64,000 bases of DNA from the NCBI GenBank assembly GCA_902729315.2, contig LR746276.1:515001-579000 (forward strand). The letters are read 5' to 3'. The notes below the pieces were generated by a model that ran no database searches, was not told the origin of the DNA, and saw only the letters and a list, made by a program, of their open reading frames with translations. Positions 10,755-22,391 of this stretch are shown here, one piece after another. Origin of the DNA: Spirodela intermedia (lineage: Eukaryota; Streptophyta; Magnoliopsida; Alismatales; Araceae). The translations under genes were made by a program, and so were the position numbers. Every line of letters starts with the position of its first letter. The first letter of the stretch is position 1.

Positions 10755-10936
10755 TATTAACAAGAGGAAGAGAAAACCTTATAATGATATATTAAAGAAG
10801 AGGAGTGTATGAGGTTATATAGAAGAGAGGAAGAAAGAAAGAGAGAGGAAGAAGTGGAGATAGAGGAGGAAGAATAGGGATGTGGAGAGAATAAGTCCAA
10901 AATAGGCCTGGTGGGCCTAGTGGGCCTATTTTAACA
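10755..10936 (-). repeat. Copia-type LTR (minus) with degraded primer site
   Basis: On the minus strand it starts TGTTAAAATAGGCCCACTAG and contains a TATATAA-like box. It ends next to GATATTAGAGC (10741-10753), a decayed TGGTATCAGAGC primer site. Its position and orientation fit the 5' LTR of copia remnant 1, with copy B inserted between this LTR and the Gag region. Confidence 0.65.
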
Positions 10937-11195
10937 AACTACCTTGTGGGTCTAGTCTTTCATTTGGGCCTTTAGACCCACCATATATTCTCATAGGCTA
11001 TTAAACTTAACCTATAATTGACCCATAAGGGTTTAGATGTGGCTTCTTGTTATTTTTCTAGCTAGGCAACTCTCTGCCCTTCGGTACCACTCATTCCCAC
11101 TCTGCCCTCCTCTTCCATGGTATTATACCAATTCTAAAAGAAAGGAGAAGGGATAGAGAAGACTAAATTTTTTTGCAACCTAACTCTGATACTAC

Positions 11196-11403
11196 TGTGA
11201 CAAAGATGTTTGCTGCTCTAAATGAAATTCTTGTCAGATGCTTGGGCGATCAGATCCCCAACAGCTCACAAGTGACCAATAAAGATAATTCTGATAATCT
11301 AAGGTGCTCATACATGAGGCCAAGGGTCTTTCTTTATAAACACTTCCTTAGTTCCATCCTCACATTTCCAATATAAGATTAAGGGTTCCCACCCCAAGTG
11401 ACA
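11196..11403 (-). repeat. Second short LTR (minus) with primer-site remnant
   Basis: Minus strand starts TGTCACTTGGGGTGGG, contains TATATTGGAAATGTGAGG and TTTATAAAG, and ends TTTGTCACA directly before GTAGTATCAGAG (11184-11195), close to the tRNA-Met primer site. No internal coding region belonging to it was found. Confidence 0.6.
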
Positions 11404-12130
11404 TTAGGTTGGTGATGTCGGGTTGTTGACATCCTCCAATCCTCCTTCGGATGATATCATGCTTGTGACATCATTCGTTTCCCTCATGGTCTTGGGTCGC
11501 CACATCAAAATGGTGTGCACCATCTCTTGGAGTCGATGTTGTGCCGCCGCACACCAACGTTGTCCTGGTGCATGTGGTTGTCGTTCCCCCGCATGTGGGC
11601 GTTATGCTGGTGCACATAGGCACCATGTCATCACACACGTGCGTTGTGCCTCCACGCACAGGTCCCAGCCGTCGCATGTGGCCACTATGCCAGAGTGCAC
11701 AGGTGTTGTGCCAATGCATGTAGCGGTGCTGATGGTAGGGGTGGTTCCTATAGGTGGAACCTAGTAACACTTATGGTTGGAGATGTTCTAATTCATGATG
11801 GCAGCATTACTATTGTCGGAGGTGACATACATCGCCATCCTATCATAATGACATGTTGCGTAAGTACTTCACAATGGATGATGTATGTGGCTGCACTTTC
11901 ATCTTCTCCTCCACCAGCAATGTACTCCTCAATTTGAAGAAGATTTTGGATCTAATGTTCAGTCATAAATAATCATAATAAAGTGAGAGTAATTAGAAAA
12001 CATACATGAGCCCATTACAACTTAGATGTGAGTCATAACTCCTAAGATTAGTGTAAGTGAGTTGTCCACATTCTAACTCTCTCTTGAAGTGATGAGATGC
12101 TCCAAAAATGACTCTCACTATGTGTGACTA
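11404..12130. other. Intergenic, no gene seen
   Basis: Contains a Cys/His-rich open frame on both strands (about 11423-11770) that arises from a local GTG/CAC-rich repeat (recurring GTGCATGTGG and ACACACGTGCG-like words). No domain recognised; probably degraded repeat. Confidence 0.4.
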
Positions 12131-13020
12131 ACATAACTTAATCGTTCTTTATTAAATCACCTAAATTTAAAATTTCTAAAATTATTAAATATTAATTTTC
12201 AAATATTTTTAAGGATTTCTCAATAAATATATTAATTATAATTTGATCAAAACTCCAAAATAGTAGGAATTTTCTAAGTAAATCACCAAGATGTAAGATA
12301 ATATTAAGTAAAATTATAATTTTTCTCAAAAATATGATTTTTTACAATTTTTGGACTAAAAGTTCATAAGAAAATCTATTTAAAAATTAGAGAAAAAATA
12401 AATTCGAGTGCTAAAATTATGCATACATCAATGCTCAAAGAACAATGATTTGAGTGAAAATAGAATTTCACTAGTGATTATCGAGTAAATGATTACAAAT
12501 GATTCAATTGATGAAATTGAGGTATGCAAACATCAAAAGAATTGTAGTTGACTAAATAAGAGTTTCAAAATTTGAATTCAAGAAAAACTATCATTAATCT
12601 AAATATAAATAATTTAAAACATGTGAAATAGTGTTCTGGTGTCACAACAATGATTACTAGAATTCTAAGTGATCATGTGGATTCCAAGGGGCATCTATAG
12701 CCTCAAAGACTCTCTTTGGATGTGATCAGTTGTGGACACTCTTTGGATTCACATTCGAAGTTTAGAGGGTGAAGGTAGGTGGTGGCAATATTCTCTAGCA
12801 GTCGTCACCTAATGAAGCAAAAGTTTGACAAAGTTAGGTCTTTGGCGGCTGTCACCCAACAAAGCTAAACTTGATGAAGGTAAAACATGTGTTAATAAGC
12901 TTTATCCTCAGGTCTACGCAATAAGAGGAGGCTCTTTATCACATTTAGAATGCTTTGAAGAGATCGTGGCAAATCTCTTAACATATTCCCCTATTCTCGA
13001 TGACACCCATGAGTAGTATG
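12131..13020 (+). mobile_element. Repeat family copy D (divergent, 3'-truncated)
   Basis: Clearly but distantly similar to the first 900 bp or so of copies B and C. It has the ACTTAATCGTT..TTAAATCAC start, the AATATATTAATTATAATT block, the clock of CTCAAAGACTCTCTTTGGA, and the conserved open frame (LYPQVYAIRGGSLSHLECF) near 12900-12960. It ends near 13020 before the promoter-like half of the family. Divergence is much higher than between A, B and C, so this is an older insertion. Confidence 0.75.
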
Positions 13021-13374
13021 TGCATAAAACACATCAAATGGCAGCTCTTTAGTAAGTAGATCTACAATTATTTTGTCTCAATATGTTTTAGGGATACTTG
13101 GACACTTTTAACCATTTATTTAATAATTCAAAACTTTATATATATATATATGTATATATATATGTTTAAATCCCCTTAATCTCTTATTATTATTTAAATA
13201 TAATACAATTGATTTTTTATTGACATTAACATACATCAAATCATGAAATGTACTTTATGAGTGTTTGCTTAGCACTTTTTTATGAAATAGCTACTTTAAT
13301 TAATAGGTCGATGTAATATATTGTAGATCTTATGTTATTTTCGTATAAAAAAAATTAAAACCAGGATATCTTCT
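13021..13374. other. AT-rich spacer with (TA)n
   Basis: No gene. An AT dinucleotide run lies at about 13138-13165. Confidence 0.5.
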
Positions 13375-15127
13375 TGACGTGGCTTAGTCATTGTATAGTA
13401 AATCACGTAAATTTAAAATTTATAAAACTAAAAAATACCAATTTTTAGATATTTAGAAGTATTTCTGAACAAATATATCAATTATAATTCAATAAAACTT
13501 CTAAAAATAGTGGTAATTTCTAAGTTGATCACAAGATGTAATAAAATATCAAGTAATTTTTTTAATTTTCTTCAAAAAATATGATTTTTTATGAATTTTA
13601 TACTAAGAAATAAAAATAAAATATATTTAAAATTCACAAAAAAAAAGAAAATAAGGGTGCGGGCATCACTATGATGTCAATGCTCAACAAACACGAATCA
13701 GGCAGAAACAGAGTTCTGCCTGGTGATTCATCAAGGCACAAACACGATTACAAATAATTTAATTGATCAAATTAAAATTTGTAAAAGTGAGAATAATTGT
13801 AATTGAATGAAGTGTAGCTTGGTAAATTTAAATCACACAAATTATCACTAAATGAAGCAAAAATTAAGTTGAAAGCAGAAAAAATAGAGTTTCAGCATCG
13901 CGACAAAGATGCGTCAACGATGCACTAGAATCCTGAGTATTCGAAAGGATCGTCGTGCAGTGTCCACAACCTTGAAGGCTCTCCTTGGATAAAGATGACA
14001 TAGGCAATCTATAGATCTCCTTGCAAAGTCTAGAGATCAATGAAATGGGTCGTCGAATCGTCTTCGGTGGCTGTCACCCGGCGGAGCGAAGAAACGACAA
14101 CTTTGTGACTCTCCAGTAGCTATCACCCGACGAAGAAGAGCTGGATAGACATAGAGTGTGTGTCAAGAAACTTCATCCTCAGGTTCACACAACAAGAGGA
14201 GGCTCTTCATTGAATCCAATACGTTCTCAAGAGGTGGTGACTTATCTCTCGGCATATCATTCTCTTCCTGACGACAACTTATTCGTCGATCAATTAGAGA
14301 TGATTTACTCGATAGATTCGTGATCCTTTTATCGTGAATCATTTAGCAATTTTAATAACAATGCTCTGCCAATCATGTTGCTGAGATTTTTGCCAATGAT
14401 TCAGTAATTCTGACGACTTAATCCTTCACTGGCGGTCTATAGGAAAGTCCCAATAATTAGATAAAAATAAAAGTTTTGGCTCTAGGAGGATTCAAACCCA
14501 TGTCGATTGCCTCCCTACATGAGAGAGATTGAAATAAGTACTATAATATTCTCATTAAGTGATGTCATCATGTTATATCTATTATAACTAAGGGGTAGTT
14601 TAGGTATTAAAATCTTCGAAGCCTTCTGGAGAAAGGTGTGACACAGGTTTAGTCCCACATCACTTGTGTGCTAAAGTTTTGGGCGAATATATAGTAATAT
14701 CACATTTGTAAGTAATGAGTCCCTTTCTCTCGCATGTACGACCACTCCTTGCCCCACAGCTAGCTGGCCACCAATGACGTGGAAGGGGAGTGACGTACAC
14801 GTGCCCTCATTGGTCCTTAGCCGCTCGAGCCCTTGCTCACGGCTCTCCTTGACTACGCTTCTGACCCACTTGCGAGCCCAGTTGCCTGGCGGGTCCCCCC
14901 CTTTTGTTATATTTTTATTTTTATTTATTTTTCTTTATTTATCTCAAAAATAAGACTATAAAAATCAAAGAAAATCATAGAAAATCACATAATTAGCCAA
15001 AAATTCATGTTAATCAATTTAAAATCCTTTTTCACACTTTAACACAAATATAAGTCTATTAATCATGAGTTAAGGCTAAAACTATATTATTTACTAATTA
15101 TTAACTATTGATAATGAAGAATTATCA
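13375..15127 (+). mobile_element. Repeat family copy C (1.75 kb)
   Basis: Begins TGACGTGGCTTAGTCATTG and ends GAAGAATTATCA. Collinear with copy B throughout, but carries an additional segment of about 115 bp at 14512-14632. Flanks CTTCT and CTACC are at best a decayed target duplication (3 of 5 bases). The GGTTTGAATCC box (reverse strand) lies near 14488-14500 and a GAATATATAG box near 14692. Confidence 0.85.
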
Positions 15128-15139
15128 CTACCTATGGTA

Positions 15140-16600
15140 GATCTAATGATCTTTAAGTAATCTAATCTCTTTCATATGATCATATAATTATTATTTTTCT
15201 ATAAGTATCACCCAACTTTTTTGGTTGTTTTCTAGTTATCCACTCTTGGATGATTTAATATCTACCTAGCACTCCAATAATACATTGAAATATCCAAACA
15301 AATATATACTTCAATATAAATAAGACTTTCTATGGTTGATGCATAATGAATCTTAGTTTCACATAATAAACTTATAGCATTATGAAAAAAAATATGTCAT
15401 CAACGTATAAAATCAAAATATGCTTATTCCACCTAAACTTGTAATGCATATGATCATTAACTATATTCATCTCAAAACTAAACAAGTTGATGGCTTGATC
15501 AAATTTGTGATACAATGGATGAAAATTTTATTTAACTTTATAATTTTTTATTTTCAGACGATTTTCTTTAGAGTTTACGATGAAGTTTTATGGTTGTGAA
15601 ACACAGCCTTTATATCTATTTGATGAAACTCAAGATCAAAATAGGTAATTAATGTCATTATTAATCTAAATGAATATTTCAGTGAAATTAGAAAGAAGGT
15701 CACTTTATAATCATTATCTTCTTTTCAAGTAAATTCTTTATGACATGATAAGTTTTATACCTCTCCTATAACTTTTCAAATCTTTTTTAATTTCAAATTT
15801 TCATTTACAACCACTAGACCACACCTTCATGCAATAGTATGAGATCTTAAACATTATTATCTTTCATGAATTTAATATTTTTATTCATTATATCAATTCT
15901 CTTTTGAGAATTAGAATTTTACATGGCTTGATGAAAGTTGTGTAGATCATATTTCATTATTCTAATATCAACATCATGTTCTTGAAGAGATACAATATAA
16001 TTATCTCAATATTTACATCTCCTTTCTATTGACCAGCTCTCACATTTGATTCTTCTCTAACACCAAATCTCATCATAGCTTGTTTATATTCTTCATGACA
16101 TAACGACTCAAAAATATTTGACATGATTGATACTATATTAAGAGAAGAAATATTATATACTAAATAGATAGACATTTAAATGACATAAATTAAGAAATGA
16201 GATACTTTGGACTCCTAAAGCACTTTATCTTTTCTTTCTTAATAACTATAAGTAAACATTTTTAGATTTCCCATAATATAGGAGATTGAATATATTTTTC
16301 TTGGATATTCTTGAAGTCACTAAAATAATCATTGCATTGTGATTTCTCCAAGATCAATTTCAAAGGTGTAAATTATTTTGAATGTGAGACTAATAGTAAG
16401 AAGTTCCCAACTTCTTTTTCTCCATCATTGTCCTTAGGCATATTTTTTCCCCCAAGGGAATTATTACTACTACTAAGAAAGGAATAATTTTCACTCAAAG
16501 TTACATTATTTAATAAGGGATGTTAGTACTTATACCCCTTCTTAGTATTCAAGTATCCAACTAAGACACATTAATACTCATGGATCAAGCTTTCCTTTGA
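15140..16600 (-). pseudogene. Ty1/copia Pol remnant 2
   Basis: Minus-strand fragments in the expected order. The integrase C-terminal block GYLNTKKGYKY, followed after a stop by HPLLNNVTLSENYSFLS, lies at about 16560-16460. Reverse transcriptase FHQIDIKAVFHN is at about 15640-15600, and YHKFDQAINLFSFEMN leading to KHILILYVDDIFF at about 15510-15400. A block resembling the RPD..G.L.RYQSNPG..HWKAAKKV segment before RNase H (ICLDISMYYWSAR, LNHPRVDN) is at about 15320-15210. Stops and shifts are frequent, so it is non-functional. Confidence 0.8.
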
Positions 16601-19300
16601 TTTGATCTTGATTGTGAACATAGGTTGTGCACTTTAAAATCCTAGAATCAAGTTAGTCTGTAATTAAATATGTGGGTAATAAAATGATATATAACCTCCA
16701 ATGGGATCTTAAATCCTAAGGCCCAAGTTGATATGTGGGTAAATTATTTTGAAATAGAAGTATTCTTGTTACTTCTAATATGTGATTATTTTTACTCTCT
16801 ATTGTTGGGATTTGGGTTGCATGAAGATCAAGAAGGTGGGGATAATTTATCCTCTCTGCTATTCTTCGTGCTATCTTCCAAAATAAGAAACTCTAAGACT
16901 CACTAATTTTTTAGTGTTCTTGGGTTTCACTAGATCTTATCATTTGATCACAACCGCTGATTAATGAGATCAACTCCCACACAATTTCCCTAGAAATTCC
17001 TATATAGATTCACGACTCTAGATGGCTCAAGCTATTTAAGGAGACAGCTCCCTACAATGATCAAATCACACATTTGTTCTCACAATAAATATGGAAAGAG
17101 TTCACCATGGGTAATCTTTCGGAAGTAGAGTGGTCTTTAATATCCTAGATGTTTGATGAAGAGAGAATTGTGTGCTTTCAAGTAGAAGCCGTTATCTTCT
17201 TGTCATGTGATGTTCAAGTATTGAAAGCTCTTTACACTTCAGCTTTGTTGGCGAGGATCATTCAATGTCACAGTAGTCCTTATATTAATACTTTTGACAT
17301 CTACTGAACTACTAGTTGGAACATGTTCATATCTTTCTTAGGATGCCTATGAGAGAGAGCTAAAGAACTAGTAAAAGGTTGATTAAAGGAGAAAGGTAAT
17401 CATTGTATATATTTTCCCATTGGAATACATAGAGTAGTATTAGAAACCAATATGACATATCCGTGACATGTCAAAGTATCCTCAATGAGAAATAGTTCGT
17501 CATTCTTTTATCACATAACGTTAGTATCCAGATTGTATCATTTCTCATCATCTCATTTCAGATCCTAAGTCATGAATGCAATACTAATAAAGCTTCAATA
17601 TAGATAAAACATGACTAAGGATGAATATCAAGATTTTGTGATAATTTTGATGTCCATATCATATTCAAATCTTCTCAATTGAGATACAAGCAAGTTAAAA
17701 TCCCAAATAATGGCCTCAAAATTTATGTTCACAAGTTTGATAATTCAGGATACTCAATCGTAATTATAATATATTATTCTTGAATATTTAGAAAATCATT
17801 TCTTTCTGAGAAGACAATCTATATCCATTAAATTAAATCAACATGAACAGCACACAAAAATAAAGAGTTTTTATTACAAGAACATTTGAGAAAGCTTTCA
17901 TACCCATGTCTCACATTTCATTGTCTCATTCATATTGATGTGCTTATGATCATTTTCAAATCGTAGCATACTCTCCAAATATGAACACAAATATATATTT
18001 GATTTCTGTGTTTGGGAATATTATATCAAAGACATACTTGTAAAATTCTTATTTACTCATGATCATTTATATCGTTGGTTGTGTTTGAGTATTCATATAT
18101 CATCAGCATTGTAAATTATGCATAATCTGATCTTATTGAAACTTATTTGTCATTATCAAAATATCATGCATATGGGACTCCAATATCTACTACCACATTT
18201 GTTATGGAGTGCTTCCACAAAAACATATACATGTAATCATATCTTTTTGAAATAATTAGTTATTATATGATTAGAGTAATATCTAATATTATATGAATTA
18301 TTGTTTAAATTATGATATTAAATTATTTTTGACTAGTGATTAAAATTATTGAAACACCTTGTTGACTTTTTAGTTGTGATCTCATAAATAGATCAATGTA
18401 ATCTATGAGAAATCATCCATAAAATCCACAAACAATCTTAATTTCAAGATATTAAAAGTAGATGAATCCATCAAACATCACTATGAATGAGTGAAAATTG
18501 AATAGAACTCCCTTCACTATTCATAAAAAGTAAGGTACATTATGTTGTACCAATTTGCATACCACGTTTAAAATTCTCAACATTCACTTTAGAAAAAAAA
18601 ACTTAGAAATATTCTCATTGTTTTTAAAGACAACTAACGAAGAAAATATTGGTACAATTAAAAACCTTTGGGTGTAGTCCTAGGGCGGTAAAATCTTTCA
18701 TACTCTAACACATTCAATCCTTTTATTCATTACATTATCAAAAACATCACAAATATAATTATCAATTGTCACCTTATAACTTATGTAATCAGTTAATTTC
18801 TTAATGGAAATAAGATGTTGAGTAATTATCTTATAGGGGTGTCCTTCTAATCATCCTTATTTTTCCTTAGACCATGTTACTATGGTGGGCCTTTGATGCG
18901 GGACCAAAGAGAAATATCAATATCGTATAGAAGGTTGGGATTTAAGATTACCCTTGACTAAGTTAAGAAAGATTATGAGTAGGCTAATCTTACTGATTTT
19001 AAGAGAATTATGATCGTAATTACTTGAGAAGAACCGCACTTTTAAGGATTCACGTAAAGTTCCAACCAAGTTATTAGGGTCATCAATCAAAGGCAAAAAG
19101 AAGGCTATTCTATGGTTGACTCAATTCCTATAAGAAGCAAGGATTTAAAAATAATGATCACTCCACAAAGAGAATTGAAATCGACGTACTTTTCTGAAGG
19201 AGATTCTAGAATGATTTTCTTGATTCTAGTGGCTTGAGATCCACAGGTCTTGTTGAAGAATCTTTAGTGGGTGATGATTCAAGAACATGAGTGGTTTGGG
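16601..19300. other. AT-rich, probable degraded retroelement DNA
   Basis: No open frame of useful length and no confident domain. Its position suggests the upstream half (integrase core, protease, gag) of copia remnant 2, but I could not read convincing motifs, so this is inference from context only. Confidence 0.35.
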
Positions 19301-19464
19301 TTGGGCAGTTGAGGTTCACAAAGTATTTGGATAATTTAAAAATATAAGAGAGAAAAAGGTGTAAATGAGGAATAGTAAGAATAAGATAATAAAATAATGG
19401 GGAATAAATAAAAGGTGGGGAGAGGAAAAGGGGCGGAACGAGAGGGCGTCGGCCGGAGAGAGAG

Positions 19465-19700
19465 AGAAAGGAAATGAGGGGTATGTGGCGACGGAGGGAG
19501 AGAGGAAGACAAAGAAAAGATGAAGGGTTATGTGGCGATGGCGGGAGAGAGAGAGAGAGAACGAGGGGTATGTGGCGACGGCGGGAGAGAGAAGAATGAG
19601 GGTTTCGGTGGGAGAGAGAGAGAGAGAAGGATGGGGAACGTGGCGACGGTGGGAGAGAGAAAGTGGGGATTTAGGCTGGAGAGAGAGATGAGGTGGCGGC
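19465..19700 (+). repeat. Degenerate purine-rich tandem array
   Basis: Units of the form GGTATGTGGCGACGGCGGGA followed by variable GAGA tracts recur about five times (cores near 19480, 19530, 19568, 19610 and 19640). It lies directly before the 34-bp minisatellite. Confidence 0.7.
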
Positions 19701-19709
19701 AACTGGATG

Positions 19710-20060
19710 GACGGCAAGGAGCCGGAGTGGCGGCGATGGACGGACGGCGAGGAGGCGGGACAGCGGCGACTTGGCGGATGGCGAGGAGGCGGGATGATGA
19801 CAATGGGGTGGACAGCGAGGAGGCGGGACGGCGGCAATGAGGCGGACGGCGAGGAGGCGGGATGACGGCAATGGGGCGGACGATGAGGAGGCAGGACGAC
19901 AGCGATAGGGTGGCTAGCGAGAAGAGGAGTGGCGGTGATGGGGCGGACGACAAGGAGGGGAACGGCGACGACAGGGCGGGTGAGGCGGAAGAGGAACGGC
20001 AGTGTCGGGGTGAATGGCGAGGAGGCGGAATGGTGGCGGCAGGGCAGATGGCGAGGACGA
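19710..20060 (+). repeat. 34-bp GC-rich minisatellite
   Basis: Eight or nine consecutive units of 33-34 bp, each starting near GACGGCGAGGAGGCGGGA and ending in a GGCG/GGTG word, from about 19710 to 20060. The right-hand units are more diverged. Overlapping open frames on both strands (Arg/Gly- or Pro/Ser-rich) are by-products of the repeat. Confidence 0.85.
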
Positions 20061-21555
20061 CGTGAAGAGGAAGAAATGGAGGTCCCCCTAATCCAAGAGG
20101 GCGAGAAGAAGAGGGGAAGCCCCTAATTCAAGAGGCGATGAAGGAAGGGAAGGGGAGGAGACGGCCTTCTAATCCAAGAAGGTAAGATAAATCTTGATTA
20201 ATTCTGTTAATCACCGTCTCAAACAGAAGAGAGTCTTACCATTTATAAAGGGGAAAGGAAGAGCGGTGGTTTTCCACAAAATGGAGAGAGAAGGAGAAAG
20301 AAGGGGTGACAGAGATGCGAGATGCCACGTGGCAGCTCTTGGTGGCAACGACCGCCCTTTTAAGGAGAGGAGGGACGTGAGGATGACATGGCATCCTCTC
20401 CCCATTCTTCTTCTTCTTCTTCTTGTTAGGCCATCCTTTGTGGATGGATCATCTTGCTTGCTGGTAGGGACCCATTAGTCCTGGATCCAATATTTCATGT
20501 TGGATCCAATAGAGGAGGAAGGTGCCGGTTGACTTGGAGATGAACTTTGATTCTGATACTTCTTCTTGGAAGGATTGACCTCAAAGGTTGAGCCTTTAAT
20601 TGACCATCCTCCGCTGACTTGAGTTGACTTTCATGAGTAGAAGATTCTTCATTAGATCCTATGATCCCATCAGCCTCTCCATTAAAGGTTATGAAAAATG
20701 TTAAATAATTAGTATTTTTCAAGTTCTACTATAAGGCTTCATTTATTTCCTTTTTTTTTATTTCCTCTAACTCTAGGATCCATTTTCTCCTTAGATCTAT
20801 GATAGAATTTGATCATACTTAATAGTAAGACTAATAAAAATGTATAAATCCTATTTATCTCTATCATTCATGCCCCTTGTGGTAATTGATCTCCATCTAT
20901 CGATTTTTTGCCAAAAGTATTCATGTGCATTTGGATATTTGCTTACATATTTAGTGCCTTATGTTAGAGCCATTGATTTTTTTCATTAATTGATAGATAT
21001 AGGATCTAACATGTTTTTACAAAAAACTTTGTCGATCTTCTCTCAGATGTTCTTTTCTATTATAAGTAATTTGTATTGACCTTTGAAGTCATAATACTCT
21101 AAAAGGCATGTTTTAATTATTATATCATCTTTCTTCAAGGATTAAAATTAGATATATGTCGATTTTAATGCCAGATCTAACAAATGATTAAGCTTTCACC
21201 TTCCTATTTGAATATTTAATGTAAATTCATTTCAAATTACTAGAAACTCTAAATAAAAGTTTGAGCATTCGAAAAGAACTTGAAGATGAAGATGTCATAT
21301 GGGTGACTTGAGACATAAGAGATATGGGGCCATATCATAAGAAAAGGGTGCCCTAAAGGATAAATCCCAAGATGGATCACTCCATTCTCTCACATCTAGA
21401 TAAGGAATGGAAGGTAAGGGGGGGTCAAGGATATCTCTCATGATGATAAAAATAGCTAGTAAAAACCAAAGAGAAACCATCAAAACTAATCCAATGAGTA
21501 GTTTGGCTGCAAGACTCTATAAAGCCATGAGAGGTCAGAATGCTCTCACCTTATG
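20061..21555. other. LTR-element internal or leader DNA, no intact gene
   Basis: Contains a (TTC)n run near 20407-20425. Read on the minus strand it follows the primer site at 21556-21567, so at least its right end is leader of that element. No Gag or Pol domain recognised. Confidence 0.45.
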
Positions 21556-21567
21556 GCTCTGATACCA

Positions 21568-21727
21568 TGTTGAGGTCATTCAAACTCATTGGTCACCAAA
21601 GGAGCCACCTTGACTAAGAACCATATTCGCCTCGATATGAAAAAAAGAGAAAAATGAGAGGTAAAAATTAAAAATTATTAGAAAATACAAAAACATGTAC
21701 GTATATTTATAGTAATTAGTCCCAACA
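21568..21727 (-). repeat. Short LTR (minus) with exact tRNA-Met primer site
   Basis: Minus strand starts TGTTGGGACTAATTACTATA, includes TATAAATATACG, and ends CCTCAACA. It is followed directly by an exact TGGTATCAGAGC primer-binding site (21556-21567) that continues as CATAAGG. No second LTR was found, so this is a truncated element. Its outer edge lies about 35 bp from the second copy of the duplicated module. Confidence 0.8.
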
Positions 21728-21762
21728 AAGTGGACCGGATTTGATTAACTGGGCTCCACTTT

Positions 21763-22047
21763 TGTGTGGTAGGCTTTCTTTCTGCAATGTGATAGAAGTC
21801 GGATGGGTTAACCCCCTGCAATGCCCGCGGCAGAAGGTGTCATTTTCCCAATATACGAATTTTTTTAATGGGTATTTTCTCGCAAAATCTTCCCCGTGCC
21901 GATTTATCAATGGGTTAAATATCGGCCCACATGAAGTGGGCCATTAATGGATCTTTCTTTACTGTCGGGCTATACTTTTTGGTCTTTAACATGCAGGCCC
22001 ATCCGCAAACGAGAATTTTTAATGGGCTCAAACATTTGGTCAACTCA

Positions 22048-22103
<56 letters not shown>
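21763..22103 (+). repeat. Duplicated intergenic module, copy 2 (promoter/5' leader of next gene)
   Basis: Collinear with 1045-1475, including ATAGAAGTCGGATGGG (21791), the ATCGGCCCACATGA..TGGGCC block (21917), ACTTTTTGGTCTTTAAC (21972), and CATTTGGTCAACTCATCTCT (22033) leading into a (CT)n tract of about 50 bp ending at 22103. Here the module ends about 290 bp before the start codon of the At1g75140-like gene. TGGGCC site II motifs lie near 21940. Confidence 0.75.
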
Positions 22104-22105
<2 letters not shown>

Positions 22106-22391
22106 CCGCCGCTGGGGTTAGCCATCGAGGAGCTGGAGATCTGCAGGCTCGCCGGAGAGATCATTCGATCGAGTGGATCCTCTCCCTGAAAAATTGCTCA
22201 CCCTTCGTGCTCCTGGAATCGAGGAACACCAACGCCGCCCCTGGAATCGTGGCCCGGAATCGTCACCTTGTCTCCGCCGCCGCCGGCTCCGACGAATGCC
22301 AGCATAGCCGCTCATTCGCGAGATGCGGCGGGTCGGAAACCCTGGATTTGAGGGCTGTTCCCAATTCACCCTTGTCTCTCTTCATCGAGTC

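Noticed and set aside
11423-11770. Cys/His-rich ORFs on both strands
   Set aside because: Both strands are open because of a GTG/CAC-rich repeat; no zinc-finger spacing.
19316-19953. 173- and 141-codon Ser/Pro/Leu-rich ORFs (minus)
   Set aside because: Generated by the minisatellite and purine-rich arrays; overlapping ORFs occur in several frames.
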